Assembly (NCBI GenBank): GCA_963791295.1
Contig: CAWBRY010000004.1
Location: forward strand, 1 to 64,000
DNA: 64,000 nt
DNA from: CAWBRY01 sp963791295
Lineage (GTDB): Bacteria > Bacteroidota > Bacteroidia > Chitinophagales > Chitinophagaceae
Direction of reading: 5' to 3'
Part shown: in pieces, positions 45,379-54,425 of the stretch
Layout of the letters: each line of letters opens with the position of its first letter
Position numbering within the stretch: the stretch's first letter is position 1
Program-made: the position numbers and the translations under genes
Notes under the pieces: generated by a model
What the model saw: the letters and a program-made list of their open reading frames with translations, nothing else
The model's database searches: none
What the model was told of the DNA's origin: nothing

Positions 45379-46236
45379 ATGAAGTCAATCTTTCATCGAA
45401 TCGTCCTCTTTTGCCTGCTGTTCATTTCTAACACATCCATCTCGGGCCAAATCAACCCGCCTGAATTTAGAGTTATCGCGTTTTATACTGCTCGCAATGA
45501 TCTGGCACATATTAGTTTTGTTCGTGAGGCTAACAAATGGTTCCCGAAAATGGGCGCAATGAATCGGTTCAGTTATGATTCCACATCGGATTGGAGCCAA
45601 CTTAATTCTGAATTTCTTTCAAAATACCAGGTAGTCCTTTTTTTAGATACCCGCCCGGACAGTATGGCGCAAAGACTGGCGTTTCAAAAATATATGGAAA
45701 ACGGAGGCGCCTGGATGGGATTTCATTTTGCCGGCTTTGCATTGACTCCCTCCGACTTTCCACAAAATTGGGATTGGTATCACAACCAATTTCTCGGCGC
45801 AGGTTCTTATGTTAGCAATACATGGAGACCGACATCAGCAATTCTGCGAGTAGAAGACAGAATGCATCCCGTCACGAAGAACCTTCCCGAAAAATTTAGT
45901 TCCGCGCCGAGCGAATGGTATCGATGGTCGAATGACCTTAGGACCAATCCCGACATCGATATCCTTTTATCCATCGATTCCTCAAGCTTTCCCCTGGGCA
46001 CCGGTCCTAAGCTTCATGAAATATGGCATAGTGGATACTATCCAGTCGTCTGGACCAATAAAAAATACCGGATGATATACATGAATATGGGACACAATGA
46101 TATGGACTATGAAAACAAGACGAATAAGCAGCTCTCTTTTACGTTTGGTAATGCCTTAGAAGACAAACTCATCCTGGAAAGCCTGCTTTGGTTGGGCAGA
46201 GGAAGTAAAGATGGGATCAGGCAAGAAAAAAATTGA
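45379..46236 (+). CDS. Exported ThuA-domain protein
   Basis: A protein of 285 residues from the ATG at 45379, with a signal peptide (VLFCLLFISNTSISGQ). The ThuA-like, glutamine amidotransferase-related fold is seen in EFRVIAFYTARNDLAHISF, LSKYQVVLFLDTRPDSMAQR and FQKYMENGGAWMGFHFAGFA. Later are DRMHPVTKNLPEKF and YPVVWTNKKYRMIYMNMGHN. ThuA proteins are linked to sugar (trehalose, glycoside) metabolism, with no proven reaction in most cases. The longer frame to 45319 runs through heptad repeats and is rejected as the start. Confidence 0.85.
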   Translation: MKSIFHRIVLFCLLFISNTSISGQINPPEFRVIAFYTARNDLAHISFVREANKWFPKMGAMNRFSYDSTSDWSQLNSEFLSKYQVVLFLDTRPDSMAQRLAFQKYMENGGAWMGFHFAGFALTPSDFPQNWDWYHNQFLGAGSYVSNTWRPTSAILRVEDRMHPVTKNLPEKFSSAPSEWYRWSNDLRTNPDIDILLSIDSSSFPLGTGPKLHEIWHSGYYPVVWTNKKYRMIYMNMGHNDMDYENKTNKQLSFTFGNALEDKLILESLLWLGRGSKDGIRQEKN

Positions 46237-46248
46237 AACGATCAAATA

Positions 46249-46842
46249 ATGAAAGTATCCGTTTTGCTGTTTAATGATTTTGAAACATTAGATGTATTTG
46301 GCCCTGTAGAAATATTGGGCAGGTTAAAAGACCTCTACCAGGTTTCATTCTATTCTCATTCCGGAGGACTGGTTACCAATAGTCATGGTGTTTCTATGGT
46401 GACCAAGAATCTAAAAAATATTATTGCAGGAACTGACATATTTCTCATTCCGGGAGGTTATGGAACAAGGGTAGAAGTTGAGAACAATTCGCTGATCGAT
46501 AGGATCAAAGAAATTTCTCAACTAAGCAACTACGTTCTTACGGTCTGTACAGGAACCGCCCTGCTTGCAAGGACCGGGCTATTGGATGGACGGCGGGCTA
46601 CCACCAACAAGCGAGCCTTCCAGTGGGTAGTGACCCAGGGAGCAAAAGTAAAATGGATCCAAAAAGCACGATGGGTGAAAGATGATAAATATTATACATC
46701 GTCGGGTGTCAGCGCAGGAATGGACATGACCCTGGATCTGCTCAAAGATCTGCATGGAGTAGAATTTGCGCGCAATGTCGCCTTCCAGATTGAATACAGA
46801 TGGCAGGAAGATTCGGAAGAGGATCCGTTTTCCAATCAATAG
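46249..46842 (+). CDS. DJ-1/PfpI family protein
   Basis: A 197-residue cytosolic protein of the DJ-1/PfpI superfamily, isonitrile hydratase-like subgroup. It begins KVSVLLFNDFETLDVFGPVE. The nucleophile elbow is YVLTVCTGTALLARTGLLDG, and downstream is RATTNKRAFQWVVTQG. A signature SSGVSAGMDMTLDLLKDLHG follows. Isocyanide hydratases and glyoxalase-like enzymes share this layout, so the reaction cannot be fixed. It starts 12 bp after the ThuA-like gene. Confidence 0.87.
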   Translation: MKVSVLLFNDFETLDVFGPVEILGRLKDLYQVSFYSHSGGLVTNSHGVSMVTKNLKNIIAGTDIFLIPGGYGTRVEVENNSLIDRIKEISQLSNYVLTVCTGTALLARTGLLDGRRATTNKRAFQWVVTQGAKVKWIQKARWVKDDKYYTSSGVSAGMDMTLDLLKDLHGVEFARNVAFQIEYRWQEDSEEDPFSNQ

Positions 46843-46852
46843 CAGGATCAAA

Positions 46853-46860
46853 TAAATTTG
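46853..46860 (+). promoter_or_regulatory. Candidate -7 element TAAATTTG for the acetyltransferase
   Basis: An exact TAnnTTTG match 40 bp upstream of the GNAT start, just after the preceding stop codon. No clear -33 element is visible. Confidence 0.4.
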
Positions 46861-46900
46861 TACCCTATTGTCAAAAAATCAAATTGGCTAAAATCAGGAT

Positions 46901-47362
46901 ATGGAAGATATTATCGTGCGAAAAGCAACTCGGGATGACTTGGAAATTCTTTACAAATTTGAACAAGGGGTAATTGCTGCCGAACGACCGTTTGATGTCA
47001 CCCTCAAAGAAGGAGACATTCATTATTATGATTTGAAAAATATGATCGATGCAGCACATATCGAATTAGTCGTTGCCCAAGACAATGCCAGGGTAATTGG
47101 ATCGGGGTATGCGCGCATAGAAGATGCGAAGCATTATCTGCAACATCCCCGGCATGCTTACCTGGGATTCATGTATGTATTACCGGAGTATCGTGGAAAA
47201 GGTGTCAACAAAAAGATCATCGAAGCCCTAAAGAACTGGTCTATCTCAAAAAATATCATGGAAATGCGATTGGATGTGTATTTTCCAAATGTGGCGGCCA
47301 TCCAGGCCTATGAAAAAGCAGGATTTACACGTCATATGATAGAAATGCGAATGGGCTTATAA
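46901..47362 (+). CDS. GNAT family N-acetyltransferase
   Basis: A 153-residue acetyltransferase. It begins IVRKATRDDLEILYKFEQGV. The acetyl-CoA loop is AYLGFMYVLPEYRGKGVNKK (R/Q-x-x-G-x-G/A motif as YRGKGV), and the last strand region is LDVYFPNVAAIQAYEKAGF. The acceptor is unknown. It ends 1 bp before the next ATG, so translation is probably coupled to the nucleotidase gene. Confidence 0.88.
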   Translation: MEDIIVRKATRDDLEILYKFEQGVIAAERPFDVTLKEGDIHYYDLKNMIDAAHIELVVAQDNARVIGSGYARIEDAKHYLQHPRHAYLGFMYVLPEYRGKGVNKKIIEALKNWSISKNIMEMRLDVYFPNVAAIQAYEKAGFTRHMIEMRMGL

Positions 47363-47363
47363 A

Positions 47364-47888
47364 ATGGAAAGAATTTCTGTAGACATGGATGGAGTTTTGG
47401 CAGATGTTTATCTTCAATTCCTAAAAAAACACGAAGAAGAATTTGGTATTCCATTGTCTATGGAAGACATCATTGGGATTCCCGAACCAAAAGCCTTTCC
47501 CAGTGGCAGAAAATATGTAAATACGCCCGGCTTTTTCAGAGATGCACCAGTAGTGGCGGACAGCCAGCAAATCCTCGCGCGACTCAACAGCGTGTACGAG
47601 GTCTTTATTGTGTCTGCGGCTACGGAATTTCCGTTAAGTCTCGCGGAAAAACAATCCTGGTTGAATGAACATTTCCCTTTTATTACCTGGGAACAGATGG
47701 TTTTTTGCGGATCAAAACAAATCATTGATGCCGATATCATGATCGATGATCACTTCAAGAACCTGGATTATTTTCGTGGCAAGACATTTTTGTTTACACA
47801 ACCGCACAATCAACTAGCCAGTGCGGGAAGACATATCAGGGTCAATTCCTGGATGGAAATTGAAAGACTTCTGATAAGGCCGGCCTGA
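47364..47888 (+). CDS. 5'(3')-deoxyribonucleotidase-like HAD phosphatase
   Basis: A 174-residue HAD-fold protein of the NT5C group. Motif I is ISVDMDGVLADVYLQFLKKH (Asp7 nucleophile, Asp9 acid/base). A small cap follows. Motif II lies in VFIVSAATEFP, and the C-terminal motif in DADIMIDDHFKNLDYFRGKT. These enzymes remove the phosphate from deoxyribonucleoside monophosphates and limit nucleotide pools. It is paired with the GNAT gene. Confidence 0.87.
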   Translation: MERISVDMDGVLADVYLQFLKKHEEEFGIPLSMEDIIGIPEPKAFPSGRKYVNTPGFFRDAPVVADSQQILARLNSVYEVFIVSAATEFPLSLAEKQSWLNEHFPFITWEQMVFCGSKQIIDADIMIDDHFKNLDYFRGKTFLFTQPHNQLASAGRHIRVNSWMEIERLLIRPA

Positions 47889-47979
47889 CAACTCAAAAAT
47901 AATTTGTTCTTCTGCCAGCAGCGAAAAGGCAGCCATCCTTGTCTTGGTAAAGACCAAAATAAAAACTGCTTAGCAAAAA

Positions 47980-48927
47980 ATGGATGATCGAAAACAATTT
48001 ACTTCCGAGCATGGAACCGTAACCTATTCGGTATGGCATTGTGACGATATCAAGATTGGACATACTTTCTCTCAATTCAACGCTTATACCAGCCATCCGG
48101 CAATCAGTAAGAATGATGTGGTCAGAATACATTTTGGCCTGAAAGGTGATTATCAATTTAGCTGTAAGCAGCTCAAGAAATCATTTGACCTGAAGGCGGG
48201 CCACCACAATATGATGTATTCAAAAGGGTTTGATATGGTGGTTCATAATAAAACCCTGCAATTGGAAACTTTCGGGATCCAGTTTCCTAAACAGCTTTTT
48301 GTTCAGTTCACGCAAAATGCCAATGAACAACTGCAACGATTCGCACAAAATATTCTGCGCGGAAAGAGTGTGTTGCTTTCTGATAGCTGGGGGACTATCG
48401 ATCCTGCCATGGAACAGGTCATTCAACAAATCATAGAGTGCAAATATACCGGTGATCTCAAAAAATTATTTCTCCTTTCCAAAAGCATTGAATTGCTTGT
48501 GTTGGTTTCGGAATCGTGCAGTCAATCTGCTCTGAAAAATGAAAATATTATAAAAAATAAAACGGACAGGGAAAAGATCATGGCGGTAAAAGACCTGATC
48601 AATGAAAGGATTTCATCACCTCCCGACATTTTAGAGATCGCCAGGACTGTCGGACTAAATGAGTATAAGCTAAAGAGAGGATTTAAAGAAACTTTCAATA
48701 CCACCATTTTTGGCTACCTCACCGAGCAACGCCTTCATCTTGCCCATCAGTATTTATTAAACACCGATATAACGACTGCAGAGATCTCCGATCAATTGGG
48801 ATATACCGATCCCCAGCATTTCAACCATGCATTCAAAAGACAGTTTGGTATTCCACCTTATGCCTTACGAGTTTTTTCTGCACGAAAGAGACCCGGAAAA
48901 GAACCTGGATCCAAAGGCCCACAATAA
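47980..48927 (+). CDS. AraC family transcriptional regulator
   Basis: A regulator of 315 residues. The N-terminal part has FDLKAGHHNMMYSKGFDMVV. The C-terminal AraC domain shows PPDILEIARTVGLNEYKLKR, GFKETFNTTIFGYLTEQRLH and ITTAEISDQLGYTDPQHFNH, then AFKRQFGIPPYALR. It differs from the other AraC regulator at 43.4 kb in its N-terminal domain. Its 3' end is 3 bp from the convergent serine dehydratase gene. The target is unknown. Confidence 0.9.
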   Translation: MDDRKQFTSEHGTVTYSVWHCDDIKIGHTFSQFNAYTSHPAISKNDVVRIHFGLKGDYQFSCKQLKKSFDLKAGHHNMMYSKGFDMVVHNKTLQLETFGIQFPKQLFVQFTQNANEQLQRFAQNILRGKSVLLSDSWGTIDPAMEQVIQQIIECKYTGDLKKLFLLSKSIELLVLVSESCSQSALKNENIIKNKTDREKIMAVKDLINERISSPPDILEIARTVGLNEYKLKRGFKETFNTTIFGYLTEQRLHLAHQYLLNTDITTAEISDQLGYTDPQHFNHAFKRQFGIPPYALRVFSARKRPGKEPGSKGPQ

Positions 48928-48930
48928 GAC

Positions 48931-50391
48931 TTAACATTCGGGCAGACTCAATGGAACATGGATAGCCAGGCCTCCATCCGCAGTCTCTTTATATTTATTA
49001 TCCATATCCCTGGCAGTGTCCCACATCGTTTGAATAACAGCATCCAATGAGACCTTTGCAAAATCAGGGCTGCTTTGAAGTGCCAATTGCGAGGCTGTGA
49101 TAGCTTTGATAGCTCCCATCGTATTTCTTTCTATACACGGTACCTGCACCAGACCACCAATTGGATCACAGGTCAATCCCAGATGATGTTCCATTGCGAT
49201 CTCTGCTGCCATCATCGCTTGCCTTTGAGTGCCGCCCATGCATTCGGTCAGCGCCGCAGCGGCCATCGCCGACGAAACACCTATCTCTGCCTGGCAACCG
49301 CCCATAGCAGCGGACAACGTTGCGCCTTTCTTAAAAATACTTCCTATCTCGGCGGCCGTCAATAAGAAGCGGATAACTTTTTCATTCGGATCCTGATCAT
49401 TATTATTTTCAGATGGGTCGCCAGTGTTACTACAAAATATCATATAATATTGGAGGACGGCAGGAATGACGCCAGCCGCGCCATTTGTGGGCGCCGTTAC
49501 TACTCTCCCAAAACTGGCATTCTGTTCATTTACTGCCAACGCAAAACAACTTACCCAGTCAAGAATATATTTAAAGTCCCTTCCACCTGCACGAATAGCT
49601 TCGCGCCAGCTAGTCTCATCGGAATAAGATTTATTGCGAAGCAACTTTTTGTTTAGATCCGCGGCCCGGCGCTTGACAAACAACCCACCTGGTAGTTGAC
49701 CTGGAGTATGACACCCCTCGTAGATGCATTCTTTCATCACCTGCCAAACTTTAAGGATACCAGCCTTTGTGTCTTTTTCCGTGCGCCATGTATTTTCATT
49801 TTCCATCACGATTTCGTGAATAGCCAAACCTGTTTTAATACACCACCGCAAGAGATCGTCTGCCGTATTGATTGGAAATGTCAGTTGAGCTACAGCAACT
49901 GAAGAAAGTTCTTCTCCTTCTTTCACTACAAAGCCTCCGCCAATGGAATAAAAGGTTTCAGCAATGGACTCGCCATTTCTCGTCTGAGCCAGAAAAGTCA
50001 AAGCATTTGGATGAAACGGAAGGGTTTCACTGAAGAGGAAATCGATGTCCTCGGCAGGATCAAATTCCACTTCATGCAAGCCATGCAAAATGATTTTCTT
50101 CATGCTGGCTATATCCCGGATCTTAGCATCAATCTGATTCACAGCAAACGTAACGGGATCGTCGCCACACAGGCCCAGCTGGACAGCAATATCGGTACCA
50201 TGGCCTTTCCCTGTTTTGGCTAATGAGCCGTACAATAAAACACTGATCCTGGAAATATCGAATAGCTTGTTTTTGCTATGAAGATTTTCAACGAAACGCT
50301 GAGCCGCCCGCCAGGGACCTAGAGTATGTGAGCTGGATGGGCCTACACCAATTTTAAATATGTCAAATACCGAAATAGCCTCTTGTGACAA
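48931..50391 (-). CDS. sdaA: L-serine ammonia-lyase (iron-sulfur type)
   Basis: A 486-residue single-chain L-serine dehydratase. The beta part opens ISVFDIFKIGVGPSSSHTLG, followed by PWRAAQRFVENL. The alpha part holds PTNGAAGVIPAVLQYYMIFC, the core GCQAEIGVSSAMAAAALTEC and LGLTCDPIGGLVQVPCIERN, which supply the 4Fe-4S cluster cysteines. It deaminates L-serine to pyruvate and ammonia in the cytosol. The family usually runs at about 455-480 residues, so the gene is full length. Confidence 0.94.
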   Translation of the reverse strand: MSQEAISVFDIFKIGVGPSSSHTLGPWRAAQRFVENLHSKNKLFDISRISVLLYGSLAKTGKGHGTDIAVQLGLCGDDPVTFAVNQIDAKIRDIASMKKIILHGLHEVEFDPAEDIDFLFSETLPFHPNALTFLAQTRNGESIAETFYSIGGGFVVKEGEELSSVAVAQLTFPINTADDLLRWCIKTGLAIHEIVMENENTWRTEKDTKAGILKVWQVMKECIYEGCHTPGQLPGGLFVKRRAADLNKKLLRNKSYSDETSWREAIRAGGRDFKYILDWVSCFALAVNEQNASFGRVVTAPTNGAAGVIPAVLQYYMIFCSNTGDPSENNNDQDPNEKVIRFLLTAAEIGSIFKKGATLSAAMGGCQAEIGVSSAMAAAALTECMGGTQRQAMMAAEIAMEHHLGLTCDPIGGLVQVPCIERNTMGAIKAITASQLALQSSPDFAKVSLDAVIQTMWDTARDMDNKYKETADGGLAIHVPLSLPEC

Positions 50392-50406
50392 AACAAATAT
50401 TTAATA

Positions 50407-50414
50407 CAAAAATA
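50407..50414 (-). promoter_or_regulatory. Candidate -7 element TATTTTTG for sdaA
   Basis: The reverse strand reads TATTTTTG, an exact TAnnTTTG match, 16 bp upstream of the serine dehydratase ATG; this implies a very short leader. Confidence 0.4.
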
Positions 50415-50422
50415 GGATTAGA

Positions 50423-50761
50423 TCAGATCAACTTATTGCTCGATTCATTCTTATCTTTCCTTGCCATTAGTTCCCTGTAATACTGTTCATTCATTTCCCA
50501 TTTATGGCGAATAGAAAAAACTACAATAAATGCTACGATCAATAGTGCTGCCACAAGCAACACTAGTATCAGTGAGGAATCTTCGCTGCGTAAAGTCATG
50601 TCGGCACGTCGGTACCAACCAGAAAAGAAGTTAAGAAAAATCGCAACGACAAGAAAAACTCCTAGTGGAAGTCCCAGTCCCCATTGCCGGAGCATCCGTC
50701 TTTTCCGAAGGCGGTTTCTTTCCCAATACTGAATAAATACTTCTTCTTCGCGGGTAAGCAT
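50423..50761 (-). CDS. Two-helix membrane protein of unknown function
   Basis: A 112-residue protein starting MLTREEEVFIQYWERNRLRK, with a strongly basic cluster before the first helix (LGLPLGVFLVVAIFLNFFSG). A polar loop and the second helix follow (LILVLLVAALLIVAFIVVFS), then a charged C-terminal tail (YYRELMARKDKNESSNKLI). The family is not recognised. It lies 32 bp upstream of sdaA on the same strand and could be the first gene of that unit. Confidence 0.7.
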   Translation of the reverse strand: MLTREEEVFIQYWERNRLRKRRMLRQWGLGLPLGVFLVVAIFLNFFSGWYRRADMTLRSEDSSLILVLLVAALLIVAFIVVFSIRHKWEMNEQYYRELMARKDKNESSNKLI

Positions 50762-50854
50762 GTTGCCAACAAAGGTAAACTACGATGGGCTATGCAAAAG
50801 GAGCTTTAGCAACTCCATTTTAGCCTCAACCGCCCAAAGACGAGGGTTTCATGC

Positions 50855-51856
50855 TTGGAACAGTGCGTCAAAATCTCTATATTGTCTTACATTAACTTGC
50901 CTGCTTTGAAACTTGCGCCTTTACTGACCCAATATCTGTACGTTAACAAGCGGCTTGACCTTCCAGGTATTGGAAGCTTTTTCCTCGACCCATCGATGGA
51001 CATTGAACCAGAAAGCCAAAAGCATGGCCGCCCGGTCAATATGGCTGGCGTTTCATTCGAGAGCAATCCGTCTATTAAAGATTGCGCTGCTTTGATCCAA
51101 TTCATTTCCGCTCAAACAGGAAAGATGAGGGCTTTGGCTGCTTCCGATCTGGATTCACATCTTCATTTGGCCCAGCAATTCCTCAATATTGGCAAGCCAT
51201 TTTTGTTTGAAGGCATTGGGAGCCTTGTAAAATTAAAAACAGGTGAATTCGATTTCATGTCGGGCGAGATCGTGCCTGAAAAAATGAAAGACTATTCCGT
51301 TCGTGAAATATCCTCTACTTCTACAACCGAAGACTCATTCACCAATTACAAAAATCTCTTCTCCGAAAAAAGAAGTATTGTCCGATGGAGAAGGCCGACA
51401 GTTGTCTTTCTGACAATTGCAGGAGTTGCTTTTGCAATCTGGGCCGGTTATACAGTTTACAAAACAACGACCGCAAAAAGAGAAGGTCCCATTGGCAAGG
51501 ACGATCAACAGGATCAAATTATACCCGCTTCGGATACTTCCTTGGTAGTCTATAAGGACAGCACTCAATTTGTGAATAATCATAATGCCACACCAACTAA
51601 AAAAGATAGTGTAACTACAACCGCCAAAAACGTAGAGCCAGGTAAGTATAAATTTATATTGGAAGTGGCGAATGCAACGAGGGCTGCACAACGCTTTGCC
51701 AGGTTAAAGAGCTTTCAATGGAAGATCCAAATGGAGACCAAGGATTCACAGGCGTATAAACTTTTCCTGGTCTTGCCCGTCGCGGCTTCTGATACAACCA
51801 GGATACTCGATTCACTCACGGTGCTGAGTGGACGAAAAGTACGTATTGAAAACTAA
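50855..51856 (+). CDS. CCDC81-like HU-domain protein with C-terminal SPOR-like domain
   Basis: A protein of up to 333 residues. Two prokaryotic CCDC81-type HU domains occupy the N-terminal half (LAPLLTQYLYVNKRLDLPGI and HLHLAQQFLNIGKPFLFEGI). A transmembrane helix follows (RPTVVFLTIAGVAFAIWAGY), then a Thr/Asp-rich linker, and a SPOR-like end (YKFILEVANATRAAQRFARL). This layout is typical of Bacteroidota proteins that tie the cell wall septum to the cell interior. No ATG fits the start: TTG at 50855 opens the frame, and TTG at 50906 (giving MKLAPLLTQYLYVNK) is an attractive alternative. Confidence 0.8.
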   Translation: MEQCVKISILSYINLPALKLAPLLTQYLYVNKRLDLPGIGSFFLDPSMDIEPESQKHGRPVNMAGVSFESNPSIKDCAALIQFISAQTGKMRALAASDLDSHLHLAQQFLNIGKPFLFEGIGSLVKLKTGEFDFMSGEIVPEKMKDYSVREISSTSTTEDSFTNYKNLFSEKRSIVRWRRPTVVFLTIAGVAFAIWAGYTVYKTTTAKREGPIGKDDQQDQIIPASDTSLVVYKDSTQFVNNHNATPTKKDSVTTTAKNVEPGKYKFILEVANATRAAQRFARLKSFQWKIQMETKDSQAYKLFLVLPVAASDTTRILDSLTVLSGRKVRIEN

Positions 51857-51901
51857 GCCGCATCAACAACTGATTCCCCTACTTCTTTTTGCGCTATGAA
51901 A

Positions 51902-52663
51902 TTAGAATGGCGATGGGCTAACGCTTGACCATCCTCCATCGACGACTAAGCTTTGTCCTGTAATATGCCTGGCCTTATCTGAAACCAGGAACAGGGCGGC
52001 ATCCGATATATCCTTTACACTGGCTGGACGTCCGATAGGTGTCAATTCCGACCAAATGCGGGAATATTCCAGATCATCCAGTGTCCTTTCGGTAAGTGTA
52101 GCGCCTGGGGCAATGGTATTCACGTTGATCTTGTATGGAGATAATTCGATCACCAAATTTTTAGCCAGCATCTCCAATGCAGCTTTGCTCATGCTATAGG
52201 CGGCAAGATCTTTATGAGCCTGGTGGCCTGTTACAGAAGACGTGAATAAAATAGATCCACCTCCCTCCTGCTGCTTCATCTGGTTGGCCGCTGCCTGGGC
52301 AAGGAAAAAAGTCCCACCCAAATTAACTTTCATCACTTTAGAAAATGCCTCCGGGGAATAGGTCAGAAACTCGCCGAATAAAGTAATGCCCGCATTAGCA
52401 ATCACAATATCCAGGCGGCCAAATTTTTCCACTGCCAGGTTCACCATCTGTTGGATCACCATTGTATCACTGCAATCGCCGGAAAGTTCTAAACAATTCG
52501 GTTTTCCATTTCCATTAATACGCGTAACTGCATCATTGGTGAGTGCCGTGTCAATATCATTTAATATGACAAATGCGCCATCCTCCACAAGGTCACTGCA
52601 GATCCTAAAGCCAATACCCTGACCGGCTCCGGTGACAATAGCGACTTTATCCTGAAAGTTCAT
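51902..52663 (-). CDS. Short-chain dehydrogenase/reductase
   Basis: A classical SDR of 253 residues. The NAD(P) loop is KVAIVTGAGQGIGFRICSDL, the structural motif IANAGITLFGEFL, and the catalytic residues are SILFTSSVTGHQAHKDLAAY with YSMSK, followed by SLVVDGGWSSVSP at the C-terminus. It follows the IlvD/Edd dehydratase in the same direction, separated by exactly five 7-bp repeats. In sugar-acid pathways an SDR oxidises the sugar or aldonate that feeds the dehydratase, so a joint role is likely. The substrate is unproven. Confidence 0.9.
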   Translation of the reverse strand: MNFQDKVAIVTGAGQGIGFRICSDLVEDGAFVILNDIDTALTNDAVTRINGNGKPNCLELSGDCSDTMVIQQMVNLAVEKFGRLDIVIANAGITLFGEFLTYSPEAFSKVMKVNLGGTFFLAQAAANQMKQQEGGGSILFTSSVTGHQAHKDLAAYSMSKAALEMLAKNLVIELSPYKINVNTIAPGATLTERTLDDLEYSRIWSELTPIGRPASVKDISDAALFLVSDKARHITGQSLVVDGGWSSVSPSPF

Positions 52664-52698
52664 CTTAAGTTCTAAGTTATAAGTTGTAGGTTATAAGT
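52664..52698. repeat. Heptad repeat filling the ilvD-SDR intergenic gap exactly
   Basis: The whole 35-bp gap between the dehydratase stop codon and the SDR start codon consists of five units, read on the minus strand as acttata, acctaca, acttata, acttaga, acttaag. The first unit begins directly after the TAA. Confidence 0.85.
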
Positions 52699-54417
52699 TT
52701 AATGCGAATCCCTAACAACGACGTCTCCTGATGCGCCTTTTAAAAAATCCATATCCGCACCCAGGTGAGCCTGCTCCACGTGTGTTTGATATAAATGAAC
52801 ATACCCCCGCGATTCGACTTTTTCCTGAAGACTCCATGCTTTCCTTCTCAATGTCAACTCAGCTTCAGGCACTTCGAGTCGCAATGTTCGACCGGGAGCA
52901 TCCAGGTGAATAACATCTCCATCCTTAACCAATGCCAATGGCCCGCCCAGTGCGGCCTCCGGCGATACGTGCAACACTACCGTTCCAAATCCTGTTCCGC
53001 TCATTCTTCCATCGGAGATGCGGACCATGTCGGTAATTCCTTTAGCCAATAGCTTTTTTGGCAAAGCCATATTGCCCACTTCAGCCATTCCCGGATATCC
53101 CCTGGGTCCCACATTTTTCAAAACCATGATACTATCCGCATCAATCTCCAGGTCCGGATCGTCTATGCGTAGGTGATAGTCTTCGATATTTTCAAATACC
53201 ACTGCCTTGCCTGAATGTTTGAGCAATGCAGGCGTTGCTGCAGACGGTTTGATCACGGCTCCGTTAGGCGCAAGATTGCCTCTAACAACGACAATGCCTG
53301 ATTCGGGTTTGAAGGGTTTGTCCAGGGTCGCGATAACCTGACGATCGTAGACCTCGGCCGCTGAGCAATTCTCTTTCATTGTTTTACCATTCACTGTCTT
53401 AACACTCTGGTGAATAAAATCCTTCATTTCTTTGATAATTGCCGGAAGCCCGCCGGCATAGTACAGGTCTTCCATATAATTTTCTCCGGAGGGTTGAATG
53501 TTGGCCAGCAATGGGATATGCTGAGAAAATTTATCAAAATCGTCGATACTCAATTCCACACCGATTCTACCGGCAATGGCTAACAGATGAATGACAAAAT
53601 TGGTCGATCCGCCAATGGCGGCATTGACCATGATGGCGTTTTCAAAAGCCTTGCGGGTTAAAATTCTCGACAATGTAAGATTCTCTCTTACCATTTCGAC
53701 AATCCTTCTTCCCGATAATTGAGAAATTACTTTGCGCCTTGCGTCGGCTGCAGGAATGGAAGCATTGTCTGGAAGTGAAAGACCAAGCGCTTCGACCATG
53801 ACTGCCATTGTAGACGCAGTCCCCATTACGGCACAATGTCCTGGCGTACGAGTCATGCATGCTTCCGCTTCTATGAATTCTTCGGGAGTGATCTGTCCTA
53901 ATTTATGTGCCACATCGAAGCGCCAAACATCGGAGGTACCAATATTCCTTCCTTTCCAATGCCCTTTTAGCATCGGACCACCTGAAACAACTATTGTAGG
54001 AATATTTACACTGCATGCACCCATCACAAGTGAAGGTGTGGTCTTATCGCAGCCACAAAGGAGCACAACTCCATCAATGGGATTAGCGCGAATGGATTCT
54101 TCCACATCCATGCTGACGAGATTACGGTAAAGCATGGCCGTGGGTTTTATTAATGTTTCACCCAAAGACATTACCGGAAATTCAACAGGAAATCCGCCGG
54201 CTTCGAGAATTCCTTTCTTTACTGACTCAGCCAGGTCCCTGAAATGCGCGTTGCAGGGTGTTAGTTCACTCCATGTATTACAAATACCAATGACCGGCTT
54301 GCCGTTGAACATATCGGCAGGAATACCCTGGTTCTTCATCCATGCCCGGTAAATAAATCCATCTTTACCGTCACGGCCAAACCAATTGCGGCTTCGTAGT
54401 TTTTCTTCTGATGCCAT
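52699..54417 (-). CDS. IlvD/Edd family dehydratase, probably a sugar-acid (pentonate) dehydratase
   Basis: A 572-residue dehydratase from the ATG at 54417 (MASEEKLRSRNWFGRDGKDG). Fe-S cluster and substrate motifs are seen: PVIGICNTWSELTPCNAHFR, VVLLCGCDKTTPSLVMGACS, TPGHCAVMGTASTMAVMVEA and NAAIGGSTNFVIHLLAIAGR. The C-terminal mark ISDGRMSGTGFGTVVLHVSP is shared by the arabonate/xylonate dehydratase branch rather than by branched-chain IlvD, and the LRSRNWFGRDGKDGFIYRAW start agrees. It would convert an aldonate to a 2-keto-3-deoxy sugar acid. The SDR partner downstream supports a sugar-acid pathway, and no other ilv genes are near. Confidence 0.87.
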   Translation of the reverse strand: MASEEKLRSRNWFGRDGKDGFIYRAWMKNQGIPADMFNGKPVIGICNTWSELTPCNAHFRDLAESVKKGILEAGGFPVEFPVMSLGETLIKPTAMLYRNLVSMDVEESIRANPIDGVVLLCGCDKTTPSLVMGACSVNIPTIVVSGGPMLKGHWKGRNIGTSDVWRFDVAHKLGQITPEEFIEAEACMTRTPGHCAVMGTASTMAVMVEALGLSLPDNASIPAADARRKVISQLSGRRIVEMVRENLTLSRILTRKAFENAIMVNAAIGGSTNFVIHLLAIAGRIGVELSIDDFDKFSQHIPLLANIQPSGENYMEDLYYAGGLPAIIKEMKDFIHQSVKTVNGKTMKENCSAAEVYDRQVIATLDKPFKPESGIVVVRGNLAPNGAVIKPSAATPALLKHSGKAVVFENIEDYHLRIDDPDLEIDADSIMVLKNVGPRGYPGMAEVGNMALPKKLLAKGITDMVRISDGRMSGTGFGTVVLHVSPEAALGGPLALVKDGDVIHLDAPGRTLRLEVPEAELTLRRKAWSLQEKVESRGYVHLYQTHVEQAHLGADMDFLKGASGDVVVRDSH

Positions 54418-54425
54418 TGTGCCCA

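Noticed and set aside
52699..54417. Dihydroxy-acid dehydratase of branched-chain amino acid synthesis
   Set aside because: The N- and C-terminal signatures and the SDR neighbour fit the sugar-acid branch better, and no other ilv or leu genes are near.
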